IMG/VR virus record: IMGVR_UViG_3300037847_003861
Span: 1 to 34,767 of that record
Reading direction: 5' to 3' (one strand)
Length of the DNA stretch: 34,767 bases
Source of the DNA: a virus
Shown: piece by piece, positions 16,301 to 25,929 of the stretch
Layout: each line of letters starts with the position of its first letter
Numbering within the stretch: position 1 is the stretch's first letter
Position numbers and translations under genes: made by a program
Notes under the pieces: generated by a model
What the model was told of the DNA's origin: nothing
Database searches by the model: none
What the model saw: the letters and a program-made list of their open reading frames with translations, nothing else

Positions 16301-19300
16301 CAACACGCAGCTAAGAACACACAACTAGAATTAGATGAGGAATACGCACTGATTCTGGATGACATTCGATACAAAGAAAAATTGTATCGGAAGATGGAGC
16401 GGGAGCTTCAAGGTAAAGAGGGTGTCTCTGCGGACAGATTGAGGAAAGCTTTAGATGATGCTGTAGCAAATGGTAAAGCCCTAAGCCCCCAAGATGCAAA
16501 GTTCATGCGAGCTGAAGCCTCGAAAAGATTTAAGGAAAAACAAAATGAACAAGCAGCGTCTGATAAAAAAGGATCAAGCGAAGAAGATATTAAGTCTATT
16601 GAGGATTTAGTTAAGGCTGGGTTCCCGCACACACTCACCATTGATCAGTTAGAAAGACTTGGTATCGCTACAGATAATTTAGATAAAGCTTCCCTAAGAA
16701 CTCTTACTAAAGAGTTGAGGCAAAAGATTGAAAAAGAGTATCCTGTCATAAAAGAGTTTGATGACGTAGCAGCTACACTTCCTTCAATCTATGGGGCTAA
16801 AGGTAAGGTGCGTATATCTTCATCTGGGATGGGTGTGTTTGATAACAACCCTGTCACCATGCTCACTTTGCTGGAGAGTAATATACAAATACCTATTCCT
16901 CAGGATGTAGTAGACGGAGGTAAAATAAACCCAGCGTTCGAAACCGAGCGTAGAGGTGGGCAGACTTTTGTTACCGACATCATGGTTCGGGAATCAGGAG
17001 GCATGGTGTCAGCCAAGACAGCTTTCAATAAAGTTGGTGCGCTAGAAGAAGATTACTCAAGGGTTGCTGATGCAGCCACTAAACTAAACGAACTAAAAGC
17101 GGATGTTCAAATCAGCGAAGACATCAAAGTAAGGAATCCCTTTAACACAAAAAGTAAGATTAAACTTACCACTCTACTAGATAGAGTTAAAGACACGACA
17201 CTTTTACAAGCAATACTAGAGGTCAACAGCCCAGACTTTGTAAAGCTAACGCAAGGGTTTAGGCAATCTGCACTAGTAACTTCAAGTGTAGAGATGCAAG
17301 CTGCTATCTACGAGTATGCTCAAAAGGTTTCCTCTGGTGTTGAGGTTGAATCTTCTCCGTTCAAAGTAGCTGAAGTTGCTAAACCCACAGCAACTTATTT
17401 CTTCAACCAACAAGTAGCTAGAAAGAAACGTGCCGCTAGAAGTTTGGTAAGTCTAGTTAGTGATTCTGAATTTAATTCTGACACAGTAGCACCAATACCA
17501 GATACCTATGTTCCAGTTGATCCAAACCCACTTCCTCCTTTGCCCACAAGGAAAGTTACTAATTACATCGAGGATCTTCAGGCAGCAGGTGGAGATGCCT
17601 TAGATAATAACAATCAATTAAGAGGCTCAATAGCCAACCTTCTAAATTCAGAATATCACAGAGGAACAAATAGAGCGTTCGTATTGCGGTCACCTCAGTT
17701 GTTCACTGAGTTTTTGCAGTATATGAGTAAGGGTAACTACGCTCGCTCAAAAGCTGCTAAGGCTTTCCAGACTAATCTTAACAATGGTTTGTTTGAAGCA
17801 GAAGGGGATGTAGTTCGAAAAGTTTTAAGGACTCTTAGTTTATCTGACGCCGAAGTAGAGTTGCCAATTGATCAAGACCCTGAGTTTTTGCAGCAACTCA
17901 AGGCAGACTTACAAGACTTAGCTGGTGCAGATTATACTGTCACCGATGGTCAAGTTCTTGCGTTCCACGTAGACTTAGCTAAGGCGGGAGCCGAAGCCAA
18001 ATTCCAAAGGGCAATACAGAACGGTAGGTCTATGAGAGTTAACGCTGGTGTTAACGATGCCATACTAGAAGCTTTAGGAATAAGTAGTAACGACCCTGAA
18101 GGTGTAATCGAAGCACTGGAAAAAGTAGTGGGTGGCAAAAGCCAAACTCAATCTACTATTGCTAAGGTTCTTCTTGCTGACAAAGAGTTTATAAGAAGTA
18201 TCAAGTTTTCTTTCGAGGCAACTACAGCAGACTATGCGGGAGCATACTACTTAGATAACGAAGGTAATCCTAACATTGTAATCAACGGTGCGAGGGCAAG
18301 TGACCGAGGGGTAGTTGATGTATTGCTACATGAGTTAGTCCACGCATTTTCAGACAGGGTATTATCGAAGTCACCTGAGGTCCGCACATCTAGTGAGAAC
18401 AATGCCATCAATAGGATCGAGTCATTGCTCAAGATCCTACGCAAAAGGGCAGCTTCAGAAAACGCACCTGACAGTGTGTTGTATGGATTAAAGAACATTG
18501 ATGATTTCTTATCTACCTTCCTTACTTCTCCAGAGTTCCAAGGCTTTGTAAAAAGCATGAGGACTTCATCAGGAGAGAGAAACTTTATCCAAAGGATTAT
18601 TGACGCCATTGCTAATTTATTCAGTAGGTCCAATAAAAGATTTCAACAAGCACTTCAGGATTCCTTAACCCTGACTCAAAGGAGAGGAATCTCTGAACCT
18701 GAAACAGCAGAAGGATTCGCGAGTCAGATTGCATCTAAGCTATCAAGGAGACAGGGCACACGGTCCAGACTCGCCACCAGTATTGGAATGGCTGAGGACA
18801 TTAATACTAATGAAGCTCTTGATAATGCTGCGGTAGAATACTTTGCATTCGCTGCCAACTATGTCCCACCAGAGATCAACATCGTTATGGATAATACCAC
18901 CGATGTTATTGCTGAGTGGGATGCAGAGTCACAATCAATTGTGTTCAACGGTCGGAGGGCGGCTGCGAAAGTTAATCAGCTAGTCGCCGCTGTTGACGGC
19001 AGACCTATTAGGAGAGAGCACATACTTGCTGCAATCTTGAATGAGGAAATTGCACACGTTGCATCCTTTGCCCAGTTAAGTCAGGATCAAATCGAAGCAC
19101 TAATGGCTGGTATCAATGATCTTGATGCACAAAGTATCATCGAACAATACTATCCAGAGGCAGAAAGGGAAGCGGCACTAGCTAGATTCAGGAGTGAAGA
19201 CCCTGAAATAAGCAGGACCGAAAGATTTATTTTAGCAGAAGAACAGTTGCGTATCCACGTTCAGAAAGTTCTCCGTGGTGCGGAGACCAATGAACAGGTT

Positions 19301-22300
19301 AACTTCCTATTGGAGAACCCATCCTTGCTCCAGACTGTTAAGCAGTATTTCAAGAATGTTCTTACCAAGCTAACATACCGTAGGAACTTGAAGGACGTTT
19401 CTCCTGAAATGAGAGACGCTGTTAACAGAGTTGTCACAGAGGTTCGTGCGATGGAGATGGCATACAGGCTTAGTCCAAATGGTATGCACTTCGATATCGA
19501 GAACTCAGAGGCAACAATGAATCAGATGCTCAAGCAGTTGGAGATGCATAACTCTATCACTCCTCCAGAAGAGGACATTGATGAAGAAGCTCCACCCGCA
19601 CCCACACTACAATCTAGGTGGGGGGCAGACGCTGGAACTGTTCCTTCCGATCATGGTGCTGTAGGTAAATTAGCGAATGGTGAATCCATTGGAAACTTTA
19701 CTGCACTACCAGCAGAGATTCTTGCTGACGCCAAAGATCCTAACAAGACTGTTAATGTTACGTTGTCCCACACCAACATAACTCTTGGCAGAAGAAGCAG
19801 AGAGTCCGAAGAAGACTTGCAGAACTTCCCCTTAGGTGTGATGCCATTCTCGTTAGAGATTGGGGGTGCAAAGTATAATGCATTCAACGTCCGTATGAAG
19901 AATGCAGGTGTTCCAAACCTAGACGAAACTATCTACAAAAACTTTTTGTCTAAAAAATCTGCCGCCAAATATCAGTTGTCTGAGAACATGAAACTCAAGG
20001 ATGTCTTAGACAGAATCAATGCTGTTGCAAAGAGAACTGGGGTTACATCAGCAATCAACATGACTGATATTAAGTTGACCAACCCTGAACTTAAAAACAA
20101 ATCGCCTAACTCTTTGATACCAAAAGATACTGTTATCTATGCACAAGGACCAAAGAATGTAATCGGCGGACCAACAGGAGAACTAGTATCTGCTAACGAA
20201 GATATTGATGTTTCAGATATGATGGAGGGGTGGGATGCGATAACATATAATCCTGCAATGGGTAACTACATGTATCGTGTAGCTGAGGATAGTGCAGGTA
20301 GAACTCGCTTCTACACACAGAGTAAGTTTGTTGGTGCTGATGAAATGGTCATGGTTAGTAACCTTGATACAGGAGGCACGAACCCATTTCAAAACTTCGC
20401 GATCTGGGTCAAGGGTGCAAGATACAAAGCTGTTGATCCACAAGTAGATCCTCCCGCCCATAAGACAATCAAGGAACTAATCGACAAGAAGCAAGCTGAA
20501 CCGACTCCGCTCAAGCCAGCTCTTCAATCTCGCGTAGGGTCTGATATTGATTTGGGTCTGACGATGAAGAGTTTCAAAGTAAACTCTTACCCCAAAGAGT
20601 TAGACTTATTTAAGACCAAAGCAGGTAAGGTTAAAGGGGCACCTCCTCAAGTTAAGTCTAGTCAGGATGTTACTAAAGTAATGAACAGACTTAAAAAGCT
20701 CACGATTGAAGGAGCTGTTGGTAGGTATTGGTATGAGGATGCAGCCAGTAAAATACTTGAGATAACTAAAGGCGATGTTGTTGAAGCAGAAAAGTTTATT
20801 GCACTGTTAGCAATTTATTCACCTCAAACTGGGGTTGAAGTTAATACTTACTTTGCTGTCAGAGCGTATGAACAACATGCGAATGGAGTTAGTCGTGAAG
20901 ACTTTGGTGTAAAGACTAGCGTTCAGGATGATAAAGCGAGGGCAGTTCTATATGACATCCAACCTTGGGACGGAAGAAAGACAGATAACTTTTACAAGAA
21001 CTTAATGTTCCACATAGTTTCTGAAGCTTCGCCTGATCAACTGGATGCTATGCAGATTGACCCAGCATTCTTAAAAGAATTACAACAACCTGTCACCGTA
21101 GACATGTGGGTGTATCGTGCATTGGGTTATGACACAATTGGTTTAACAGATGCAAAGGGGCAGGGTGCTTTTGGGTTTTCTGAAAAGCTGATAAATAGAT
21201 TAGCTTATGCGTTGAATCAAAACCTTCCAGAAGGGGCTGACCCATATCAAGCACATCAGATACAAGCTATGATTTGGACGGCTATCAAAGCGCGTTCAGA
21301 ACAAAAAGATGTTAAGAAAAAGACGGAAGCTCAGAGTGTTAAAGCAGGTGATCTTGTTTACAAGACAGACGCAAAAGGCAAGAGGACCAGATCATTCCCA
21401 ACCAAAGAAGCAGAGCGTAAGCATCAACTTCGTTGGACCAAAAATGCTTTGGCCGCAGAAGGTGTAGACTTCATAGAAGCCTCACGTTCCTTTGATTACT
21501 TTGTCAACACAATGGGCATGACTGCTACGTGGGAAGTCATACCATCTACTCTTACAGACATAGGTAAACAATTAGCTGCAATGTCCTTTGATGAGAAGAG
21601 GGCATTCACACAAAAAGCGATGGGCCTTATTGTAGACCCAGAGACTGGAGAGGATCTCTTAGCAAGAGAACTAGGAATATCTTTATCAACTGTTGCTGGT
21701 TCAGCAGGTGGTTATGCAGGAGGGGTAACACCGAATGTTATATCTACAGTTTATCCTAACAAACCATCAGGCACATACGATGATGACGCTATAAGAGCTT
21801 ACTCCAGAGCACTACAGTTTATATTCAAACAAGATGCTGTGCCTTGGTCTCGTCTAATTAAGACAACCAAAGAAGATTTACACTACAAAGTAGTGAATGA
21901 AAATGGGAGAACCATACGCAAGTTTGATTCACAAGGAGCTGCGGAAGACTACGCAGCTAAAGCTAAGAAAGATTATACGGTTGCAGGTGGGGAACAATCA
22001 TTCGGTATTAACTTGGCTTTCAATGAAGAGCTTACTGAAAGTAAACTACAAGAAATACAAGACTACTTGTCATCAGTAAACTCAGATTTAGGCTTCACCC
22101 AGATATCTGATAACGAAGTTATTGTGGTTAACTATAAGATGGACTACAATAATATGTTACCCGTCTTGACAGACGAAGACTTCAACGATAAAATAATTGA
22201 AAGATATGGACAAGAAACAAAACAAACCTACTTCACAACAGTCGGAGAATACGGATACCACGACTGGTCGGATGACAGCGAAGGAGCTACTATCTTCCAA

Positions 22301-25300
22301 ACCAGTCCCCGATTCACATCCGATGTTCAAGCGTGGGTTCGTGATCGGCGGGAGAGGTTTCAACAGATCGGGCCAGAAGCCCCAGTAACCCCAAGGTTAC
22401 AGTCTCGCTACGGTGCGGGATCGCTCATACCAAAAGAGCTAGACGCTAATTCAGTAGACTTCAGTAACTGGATAGAGATGCTTGAGCTTCCACTTATGGA
22501 AGTCGGCACATACAAGTCTCCTTCCTCAATGTTCGGTCGCCTTATGTTAGGCTACGCTGACCGAGATATCATGCGCTTCAAAGAAGAGCGTGATGCATTT
22601 GTTAGGGAAGCAAAGAAACTTGTCGAAGATTTCAAAGAGAAACATGACAGGGTCATAAAGGAAGCGGCCAAAAAAGGTATAGATATACCACCTGAGTTAA
22701 TCTCACGAGCTTCTGGATCTAACATGGGTTCTCAATTAACTGATGAGCAACTCCAAGAAGTAGAAGATCAGTTCAATAAAGAAAGAGCTAACGCTAACAG
22801 AACAGCAAAGACTCCTAAGCAAAGGGAAGTCTTACTTGATATCGCGGAGAAGAACAAAGTAAAGAACGCGACTAGCTTGCGTAAGAAGAACAGAGAAGTT
22901 CTTCTCGCTGACAGGAACCAAGCCCTGAAAGACTTACTTACTATTTCTCCTGAAGCACACAAGTTAGTTCTTGATATGCGTAAACTCACTGACGAGTTAT
23001 CTAATATAGGTAACGAGTTGTTCAGTGGATTCATTAACAATGATGATTTCAGAGCTACCTTCGATGCTAACGGTGGTATCTACATCACAAGAAGGTATCG
23101 CATGTTCGAGGACAATGACTTCATGGCGCAAGTCAGAGACTTTGAAGATCCTACTTACGCACAAGAGAGACAAGACGCGATCAACTATTTCGCGCAGCAA
23201 TACATTGACTTCCATGTCGCTGAGAAGATGACGAAGGAAGGTCTTTCTAAATCAGAGGCAAGGGCAAACGTAGAACTAGAACTGGAAGAGAAGAACTCCA
23301 GTGCCAGAACAAAGGGCAAGGATATGATGATGGAGTTCCTCAACGCATACGAAAAGAATGCGGTTGGTAGGGAGCTTGAAGTTTATCAATCTGCTGACGG
23401 TGGAAGAAGCATCATGTTCAATGAGCGTAAGTTCAAAGGTGGTCCGCTCAAGGCAATCGCTAATGAATTAAACGCCAAACAAAATGTCCCTGCCCCACTC
23501 CGTAAACTCTTAGGTGAGTATGGAGATAAGGCTGGCATAGATAACCTAGCCCATACGGTTGTTCACACAGCGAGTGTGATGGCTAACCAAGCATTCTTTA
23601 ACCGAGTTGTTGAACATGGAACTAAGGGAGACAACCCTTGGTTGGTATCTGAAGAGGAGATTGCCAAAGACTTAGAGCTACCACTGGATCAACAGAAGTA
23701 TGTCGGCTGGTCTAAGTTGAAAGCAGATGAAGGCAAGATGGATTGGAATCCGATCAAGGGTTACTACACCAAGCCAGAAATAATCAAAGACTTCAGGCAG
23801 TTGATTAACATCAACAAAGCAGAGTCAGCAGCTAAGGAGATAGACAACCCAACCGAATACCTGACGCACACAGCCTTACGTTTCTTACATCGAGCCACTG
23901 GTTTATCTTTGGCGGCTAAGACACTAGGCTCTGTTGGATTCTATGTTCGTAACATGTTGGGTAACGCAATGTTCTTCGGACCTATGCAGGGATACTACGG
24001 TGGTATCGGGAAAGCATTCGGAGAGATGGGCGGTGTTGGTAAGTCAATACTATCAGGAGACGCAGCTAATTCTAAGTCACTGATTGTTCGTGCAGCTCTG
24101 GGATCTAAGGCAGCAATGGACGCAGAGCTTACAGTATTATCTTCCATGAATGTATGGGGTGATGAGATGGAAGCGAACGCGCTAAGAGATTTGCTCATTG
24201 GCAAAACTACTATCCCGCAGATGGAGAACAAGATATCTGAGTTAGCAAAGTTTGCTTCGGATAAAACCAAAGGTGCTAAAGAAGGATACGAGAAAGCAGT
24301 TAACACAGCTACTCGATTGGCATCTGCAATGGATGCATACTACAAGATAGGACTATACGAACTTGAGTTGGAAACAATCAGGGACGCTGCAAAGGCTGAC
24401 CCAGAAGGTGGGCAGTTCAGCAGGATGCTTGAGCGAGATTCAAGAGGGGCTGTTGTTCTCGATGAAGATGGTGAGCCTAAGATAACAATCGCTATGAAGA
24501 GGGCGGCTGCTGTCAAAGTTAAGAAAGTATCACAGTCATACAGCCAAGCACCACCGATTATCAAAGGACTTACTCGATCCTCAGTTGGTTTGCTTATCGC
24601 TCCTTACGTGCGATTCGCCGCAGAGATACCAAGGGTTATGATCAACACTCGTAACCTACTCAAAGAGGAAAGGGAACAGGGGAAAACAAACCCTGTAATG
24701 AGGAAGCGATACATGAAACGCTTGAAGGGAATGATAGGAACAATGAGTTTCACATTCATTCTACCAAAGGTTCTTCAACTAGCTATCGCTGGAATAGGAG
24801 AGGACGAAGATGAAGCATTGAGAAAAGGTATGCCGTCTTATTTGAGGGGGCACACTTTCTTCTACATTCCAACAGGCAAGGACGAGCTATACTCACTCGA
24901 CTTAACTTACCTCAACCCGTTCTCAGTTATCGCTGACCCCATCGCCAGATCGTTCGAAACTTTCTGGGACAGAGGAAAGCTACGCCCAATCGACGCAACA
25001 AAGGAACTGATAGTAGGATTACTAAGACCTTATGTAAGCGAGCAGATTCTTGCAGGGGCTGTGAAAGACCTAATCGAAAACAAAAACCAATACGGGAATG
25101 CAATCCGTTATGGGGATGATGACGTAGCAAACTTCGGTAGGAGCTTCGCTTACGTTTGGGAAAAGGTATACGAGCCACGGTCATTCAACAAACTGAGACA
25201 AGCTATCACTGCTGCGCAAGGAGATAAACCTGCGACAGACTTCATATCCAACCCTCTTGGTTTGTTGTTGAGTGAACTCTTACCTGTCAAGCCACACAAG

Positions 25301-25714
25301 ATAGATTTACAAAACAGTTTCAGAACTTACTTGCGTGATCACACTAACGAATACAGAGAGCTTAACACAAAGTTCAATAGACTTCTTAGTGACAAGTCTA
25401 TGACAGATGGTCAGATCAGAGACCTCTTTGATGACATATACAAAACTAGGCTGGGATATAACAACGAGTTCCGAAGAGTCATGCGAGGATATAACAGCCT
25501 TGGTCTTTCATGGAACACCATTCAGGCTCAAGCTAAACAGAAAGGCGTGAGTAAGGAGAGGTTAACGCTGACTCACAACGGGTATATGAATCGACCAGTC
25601 TTATCTAAGTTCATGCTCGATAAGTTAAGAGCTGACAAAACTCTTGAGCAGAGGGCTATCAAGTTCTTCAACTACTCACAGAAGTTTGACAGATATCCAT
25701 CACTAGAAGATTAA
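13340..25714 (+). CDS. Giant polyvalent virion protein (4124 aa), multi-domain
   Basis: One uninterrupted 12.4-kb frame. In order: N-terminal helical region (1-460); a Gly/Ala-rich amphipathic or membrane region with hydrophobic stretches near 537-566, 687-714 and 806-822; acidic coiled coil (~870-960); a zincin domain with His1664-Glu-x-x-His1668; a second zincin-like domain with Glu1902-Glu-Ile-Ala-His1906; then three blocks separated by LQSR linkers (2090, 2395, 3020). The middle block has a helical module ending TVDMWVYRALGY (~2587). The last block has YITRRYRMFEDNDF (~3248) and hydrophobic helices near 3531-3566, 3747-3767 and 3798-3820, resembling the LPD38-type C-terminus of phage polyvalent proteins. 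Such proteins are packaged and injected with phage DNA. Here it probably combines DNA ejection across the envelope with delivery of effector domains. Individual domain functions are unproven. Confidence 0.8.
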   Translation: MSDPSNPIKNNFVETSFSEWRANNPYEDKVESLGRYTEHLRNEYLEAGRYDEVVESQLQTNLSKGLQANQLVTQENVDQINQQLKSFRKPDLLTSVNTLLDGDPINDEFLDDRQKQILTRFQKEKELGQQGDVATVSEIVREANREKYTSLYKSGEILAAVIEDEEGNEIFLGGQIPENMTEADVLKKTSQYGVSASNLFDLRFKREVMPENNGLMRYEVQKRQMADFEVRELLANTEDLGVKAALYGLAKEYADDKTWDWGDKFNYWASDGLQDLLRGVTTFFSSGEKKKEGQKAIVLDKLREKYEDETDEARAKLRTFIQNETDYSSDVIDDVINDVTIKYAFGGDAKENVNPFTKYTDNEDEQDKNVHRTRYSGTLVAADLILSPTKFSEALRQAGVTGRAAALAEKERELAVIRDYDRMSEILLKEESTSEEYQKAIIEGKQKGLTNSQIIEGFRKTHDFGKIAHRFSGVGSSIIEGFQSIGYGLAAAGLGSEQWGQEGLKRISENNAHDRAVAQIFGMEMGAGQDFMEAIAPMMTDAALTALLTAGTAKVGAWGGAAYITAKSSGTAAARSLIMSTARQALATVGKETAEEAAERLLKSTAMKGASRDATFTAVKAYNSKLAKRLNIGAASFIPAATRSGSNTYGVIFQTVEDDLTLKHKTEEGWEEGWSLERVKEEAHDAAIGGAITQGTITGLLTAGFGMIGRGGLEEAFMRGMSFRQMKQITSNVMGRNLGDATFQKIMNTALTKVKKVHRLEAPKGFLRSALDEGIEEGVDEFINTLTVDAFTNQETSLFDRMSSAWHGFVLGAALGGSGNLVSKTAKNIAPKRFLDRAAAARVERDVFKEYEREVEAQGLGEKLREAGSPATAQEAERLIRQYKRAERPEKTATLEPTRSAVEEVEDEIDSIIEEEGDELSDAEMDEINAELATLVTPEAVRKEMQKITADDLQSTQVNPDAASNPAIEVAQQAEGGSTSAAVYLSSQHAAKNTQLELDEEYALILDDIRYKEKLYRKMERELQGKEGVSADRLRKALDDAVANGKALSPQDAKFMRAEASKRFKEKQNEQAASDKKGSSEEDIKSIEDLVKAGFPHTLTIDQLERLGIATDNLDKASLRTLTKELRQKIEKEYPVIKEFDDVAATLPSIYGAKGKVRISSSGMGVFDNNPVTMLTLLESNIQIPIPQDVVDGGKINPAFETERRGGQTFVTDIMVRESGGMVSAKTAFNKVGALEEDYSRVADAATKLNELKADVQISEDIKVRNPFNTKSKIKLTTLLDRVKDTTLLQAILEVNSPDFVKLTQGFRQSALVTSSVEMQAAIYEYAQKVSSGVEVESSPFKVAEVAKPTATYFFNQQVARKKRAARSLVSLVSDSEFNSDTVAPIPDTYVPVDPNPLPPLPTRKVTNYIEDLQAAGGDALDNNNQLRGSIANLLNSEYHRGTNRAFVLRSPQLFTEFLQYMSKGNYARSKAAKAFQTNLNNGLFEAEGDVVRKVLRTLSLSDAEVELPIDQDPEFLQQLKADLQDLAGADYTVTDGQVLAFHVDLAKAGAEAKFQRAIQNGRSMRVNAGVNDAILEALGISSNDPEGVIEALEKVVGGKSQTQSTIAKVLLADKEFIRSIKFSFEATTADYAGAYYLDNEGNPNIVINGARASDRGVVDVLLHELVHAFSDRVLSKSPEVRTSSENNAINRIESLLKILRKRAASENAPDSVLYGLKNIDDFLSTFLTSPEFQGFVKSMRTSSGERNFIQRIIDAIANLFSRSNKRFQQALQDSLTLTQRRGISEPETAEGFASQIASKLSRRQGTRSRLATSIGMAEDINTNEALDNAAVEYFAFAANYVPPEINIVMDNTTDVIAEWDAESQSIVFNGRRAAAKVNQLVAAVDGRPIRREHILAAILNEEIAHVASFAQLSQDQIEALMAGINDLDAQSIIEQYYPEAEREAALARFRSEDPEISRTERFILAEEQLRIHVQKVLRGAETNEQVNFLLENPSLLQTVKQYFKNVLTKLTYRRNLKDVSPEMRDAVNRVVTEVRAMEMAYRLSPNGMHFDIENSEATMNQMLKQLEMHNSITPPEEDIDEEAPPAPTLQSRWGADAGTVPSDHGAVGKLANGESIGNFTALPAEILADAKDPNKTVNVTLSHTNITLGRRSRESEEDLQNFPLGVMPFSLEIGGAKYNAFNVRMKNAGVPNLDETIYKNFLSKKSAAKYQLSENMKLKDVLDRINAVAKRTGVTSAINMTDIKLTNPELKNKSPNSLIPKDTVIYAQGPKNVIGGPTGELVSANEDIDVSDMMEGWDAITYNPAMGNYMYRVAEDSAGRTRFYTQSKFVGADEMVMVSNLDTGGTNPFQNFAIWVKGARYKAVDPQVDPPAHKTIKELIDKKQAEPTPLKPALQSRVGSDIDLGLTMKSFKVNSYPKELDLFKTKAGKVKGAPPQVKSSQDVTKVMNRLKKLTIEGAVGRYWYEDAASKILEITKGDVVEAEKFIALLAIYSPQTGVEVNTYFAVRAYEQHANGVSREDFGVKTSVQDDKARAVLYDIQPWDGRKTDNFYKNLMFHIVSEASPDQLDAMQIDPAFLKELQQPVTVDMWVYRALGYDTIGLTDAKGQGAFGFSEKLINRLAYALNQNLPEGADPYQAHQIQAMIWTAIKARSEQKDVKKKTEAQSVKAGDLVYKTDAKGKRTRSFPTKEAERKHQLRWTKNALAAEGVDFIEASRSFDYFVNTMGMTATWEVIPSTLTDIGKQLAAMSFDEKRAFTQKAMGLIVDPETGEDLLARELGISLSTVAGSAGGYAGGVTPNVISTVYPNKPSGTYDDDAIRAYSRALQFIFKQDAVPWSRLIKTTKEDLHYKVVNENGRTIRKFDSQGAAEDYAAKAKKDYTVAGGEQSFGINLAFNEELTESKLQEIQDYLSSVNSDLGFTQISDNEVIVVNYKMDYNNMLPVLTDEDFNDKIIERYGQETKQTYFTTVGEYGYHDWSDDSEGATIFQTSPRFTSDVQAWVRDRRERFQQIGPEAPVTPRLQSRYGAGSLIPKELDANSVDFSNWIEMLELPLMEVGTYKSPSSMFGRLMLGYADRDIMRFKEERDAFVREAKKLVEDFKEKHDRVIKEAAKKGIDIPPELISRASGSNMGSQLTDEQLQEVEDQFNKERANANRTAKTPKQREVLLDIAEKNKVKNATSLRKKNREVLLADRNQALKDLLTISPEAHKLVLDMRKLTDELSNIGNELFSGFINNDDFRATFDANGGIYITRRYRMFEDNDFMAQVRDFEDPTYAQERQDAINYFAQQYIDFHVAEKMTKEGLSKSEARANVELELEEKNSSARTKGKDMMMEFLNAYEKNAVGRELEVYQSADGGRSIMFNERKFKGGPLKAIANELNAKQNVPAPLRKLLGEYGDKAGIDNLAHTVVHTASVMANQAFFNRVVEHGTKGDNPWLVSEEEIAKDLELPLDQQKYVGWSKLKADEGKMDWNPIKGYYTKPEIIKDFRQLININKAESAAKEIDNPTEYLTHTALRFLHRATGLSLAAKTLGSVGFYVRNMLGNAMFFGPMQGYYGGIGKAFGEMGGVGKSILSGDAANSKSLIVRAALGSKAAMDAELTVLSSMNVWGDEMEANALRDLLIGKTTIPQMENKISELAKFASDKTKGAKEGYEKAVNTATRLASAMDAYYKIGLYELELETIRDAAKADPEGGQFSRMLERDSRGAVVLDEDGEPKITIAMKRAAAVKVKKVSQSYSQAPPIIKGLTRSSVGLLIAPYVRFAAEIPRVMINTRNLLKEEREQGKTNPVMRKRYMKRLKGMIGTMSFTFILPKVLQLAIAGIGEDEDEALRKGMPSYLRGHTFFYIPTGKDELYSLDLTYLNPFSVIADPIARSFETFWDRGKLRPIDATKELIVGLLRPYVSEQILAGAVKDLIENKNQYGNAIRYGDDDVANFGRSFAYVWEKVYEPRSFNKLRQAITAAQGDKPATDFISNPLGLLLSELLPVKPHKIDLQNSFRTYLRDHTNEYRELNTKFNRLLSDKSMTDGQIRDLFDDIYKTRLGYNNEFRRVMRGYNSLGLSWNTIQAQAKQKGVSKERLTLTHNGYMNRPVLSKFMLDKLRADKTLEQRAIKFFNYSQKFDRYPSLED

Positions 25715-25716
25715 TT

Positions 25717-25929
25717 ATGAAAGCAAAAGATAAATTCAAAAAGCACATCATGTATGATAAAGATGGTAAAGCATACAAAGCAAACACATACGAACAACAT
25801 TTAGCCATGAAGAAAAAAGGATACGGTCACGAAGACCCAAAGAAAAAGAAAGCCAAGAAAAAGAAAGCTTCCAGTTCTAGTAAATCTTTCCTCAAGAAAG
25901 TTGATAGGATGAAAGGTGGTAGTTACTAA
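25717..25929 (+). CDS. Lysine-rich small protein
   Basis: A 70-residue, very basic protein. The N-terminal half (KHIMYDKDGKAYKANTYEQH) may be a small fold; the second half is KKKKAKKKKASSSS with a basic tail, like a histone H1-type tail. It starts two bases after the stop of the giant gene and closes the + strand operon. Nucleic-acid binding is likely from charge alone; a packaged DNA-binding or condensing protein is one possibility. Its last four bases overlap the end of the converging DUF1599 gene. Confidence 0.65.
   Translation: MKAKDKFKKHIMYDKDGKAYKANTYEQHLAMKKKGYGHEDPKKKKAKKKKASSSSKSFLKKVDRMKGGSY

Noticed and set aside
19601-22410. LQSR motifs as true 3C-like protease sites
   Set aside because: LQ-S similarity to viral 3C-like protease sites is short and no chymotrypsin-like protease is visible; kept only as possible processing or linker motifs.
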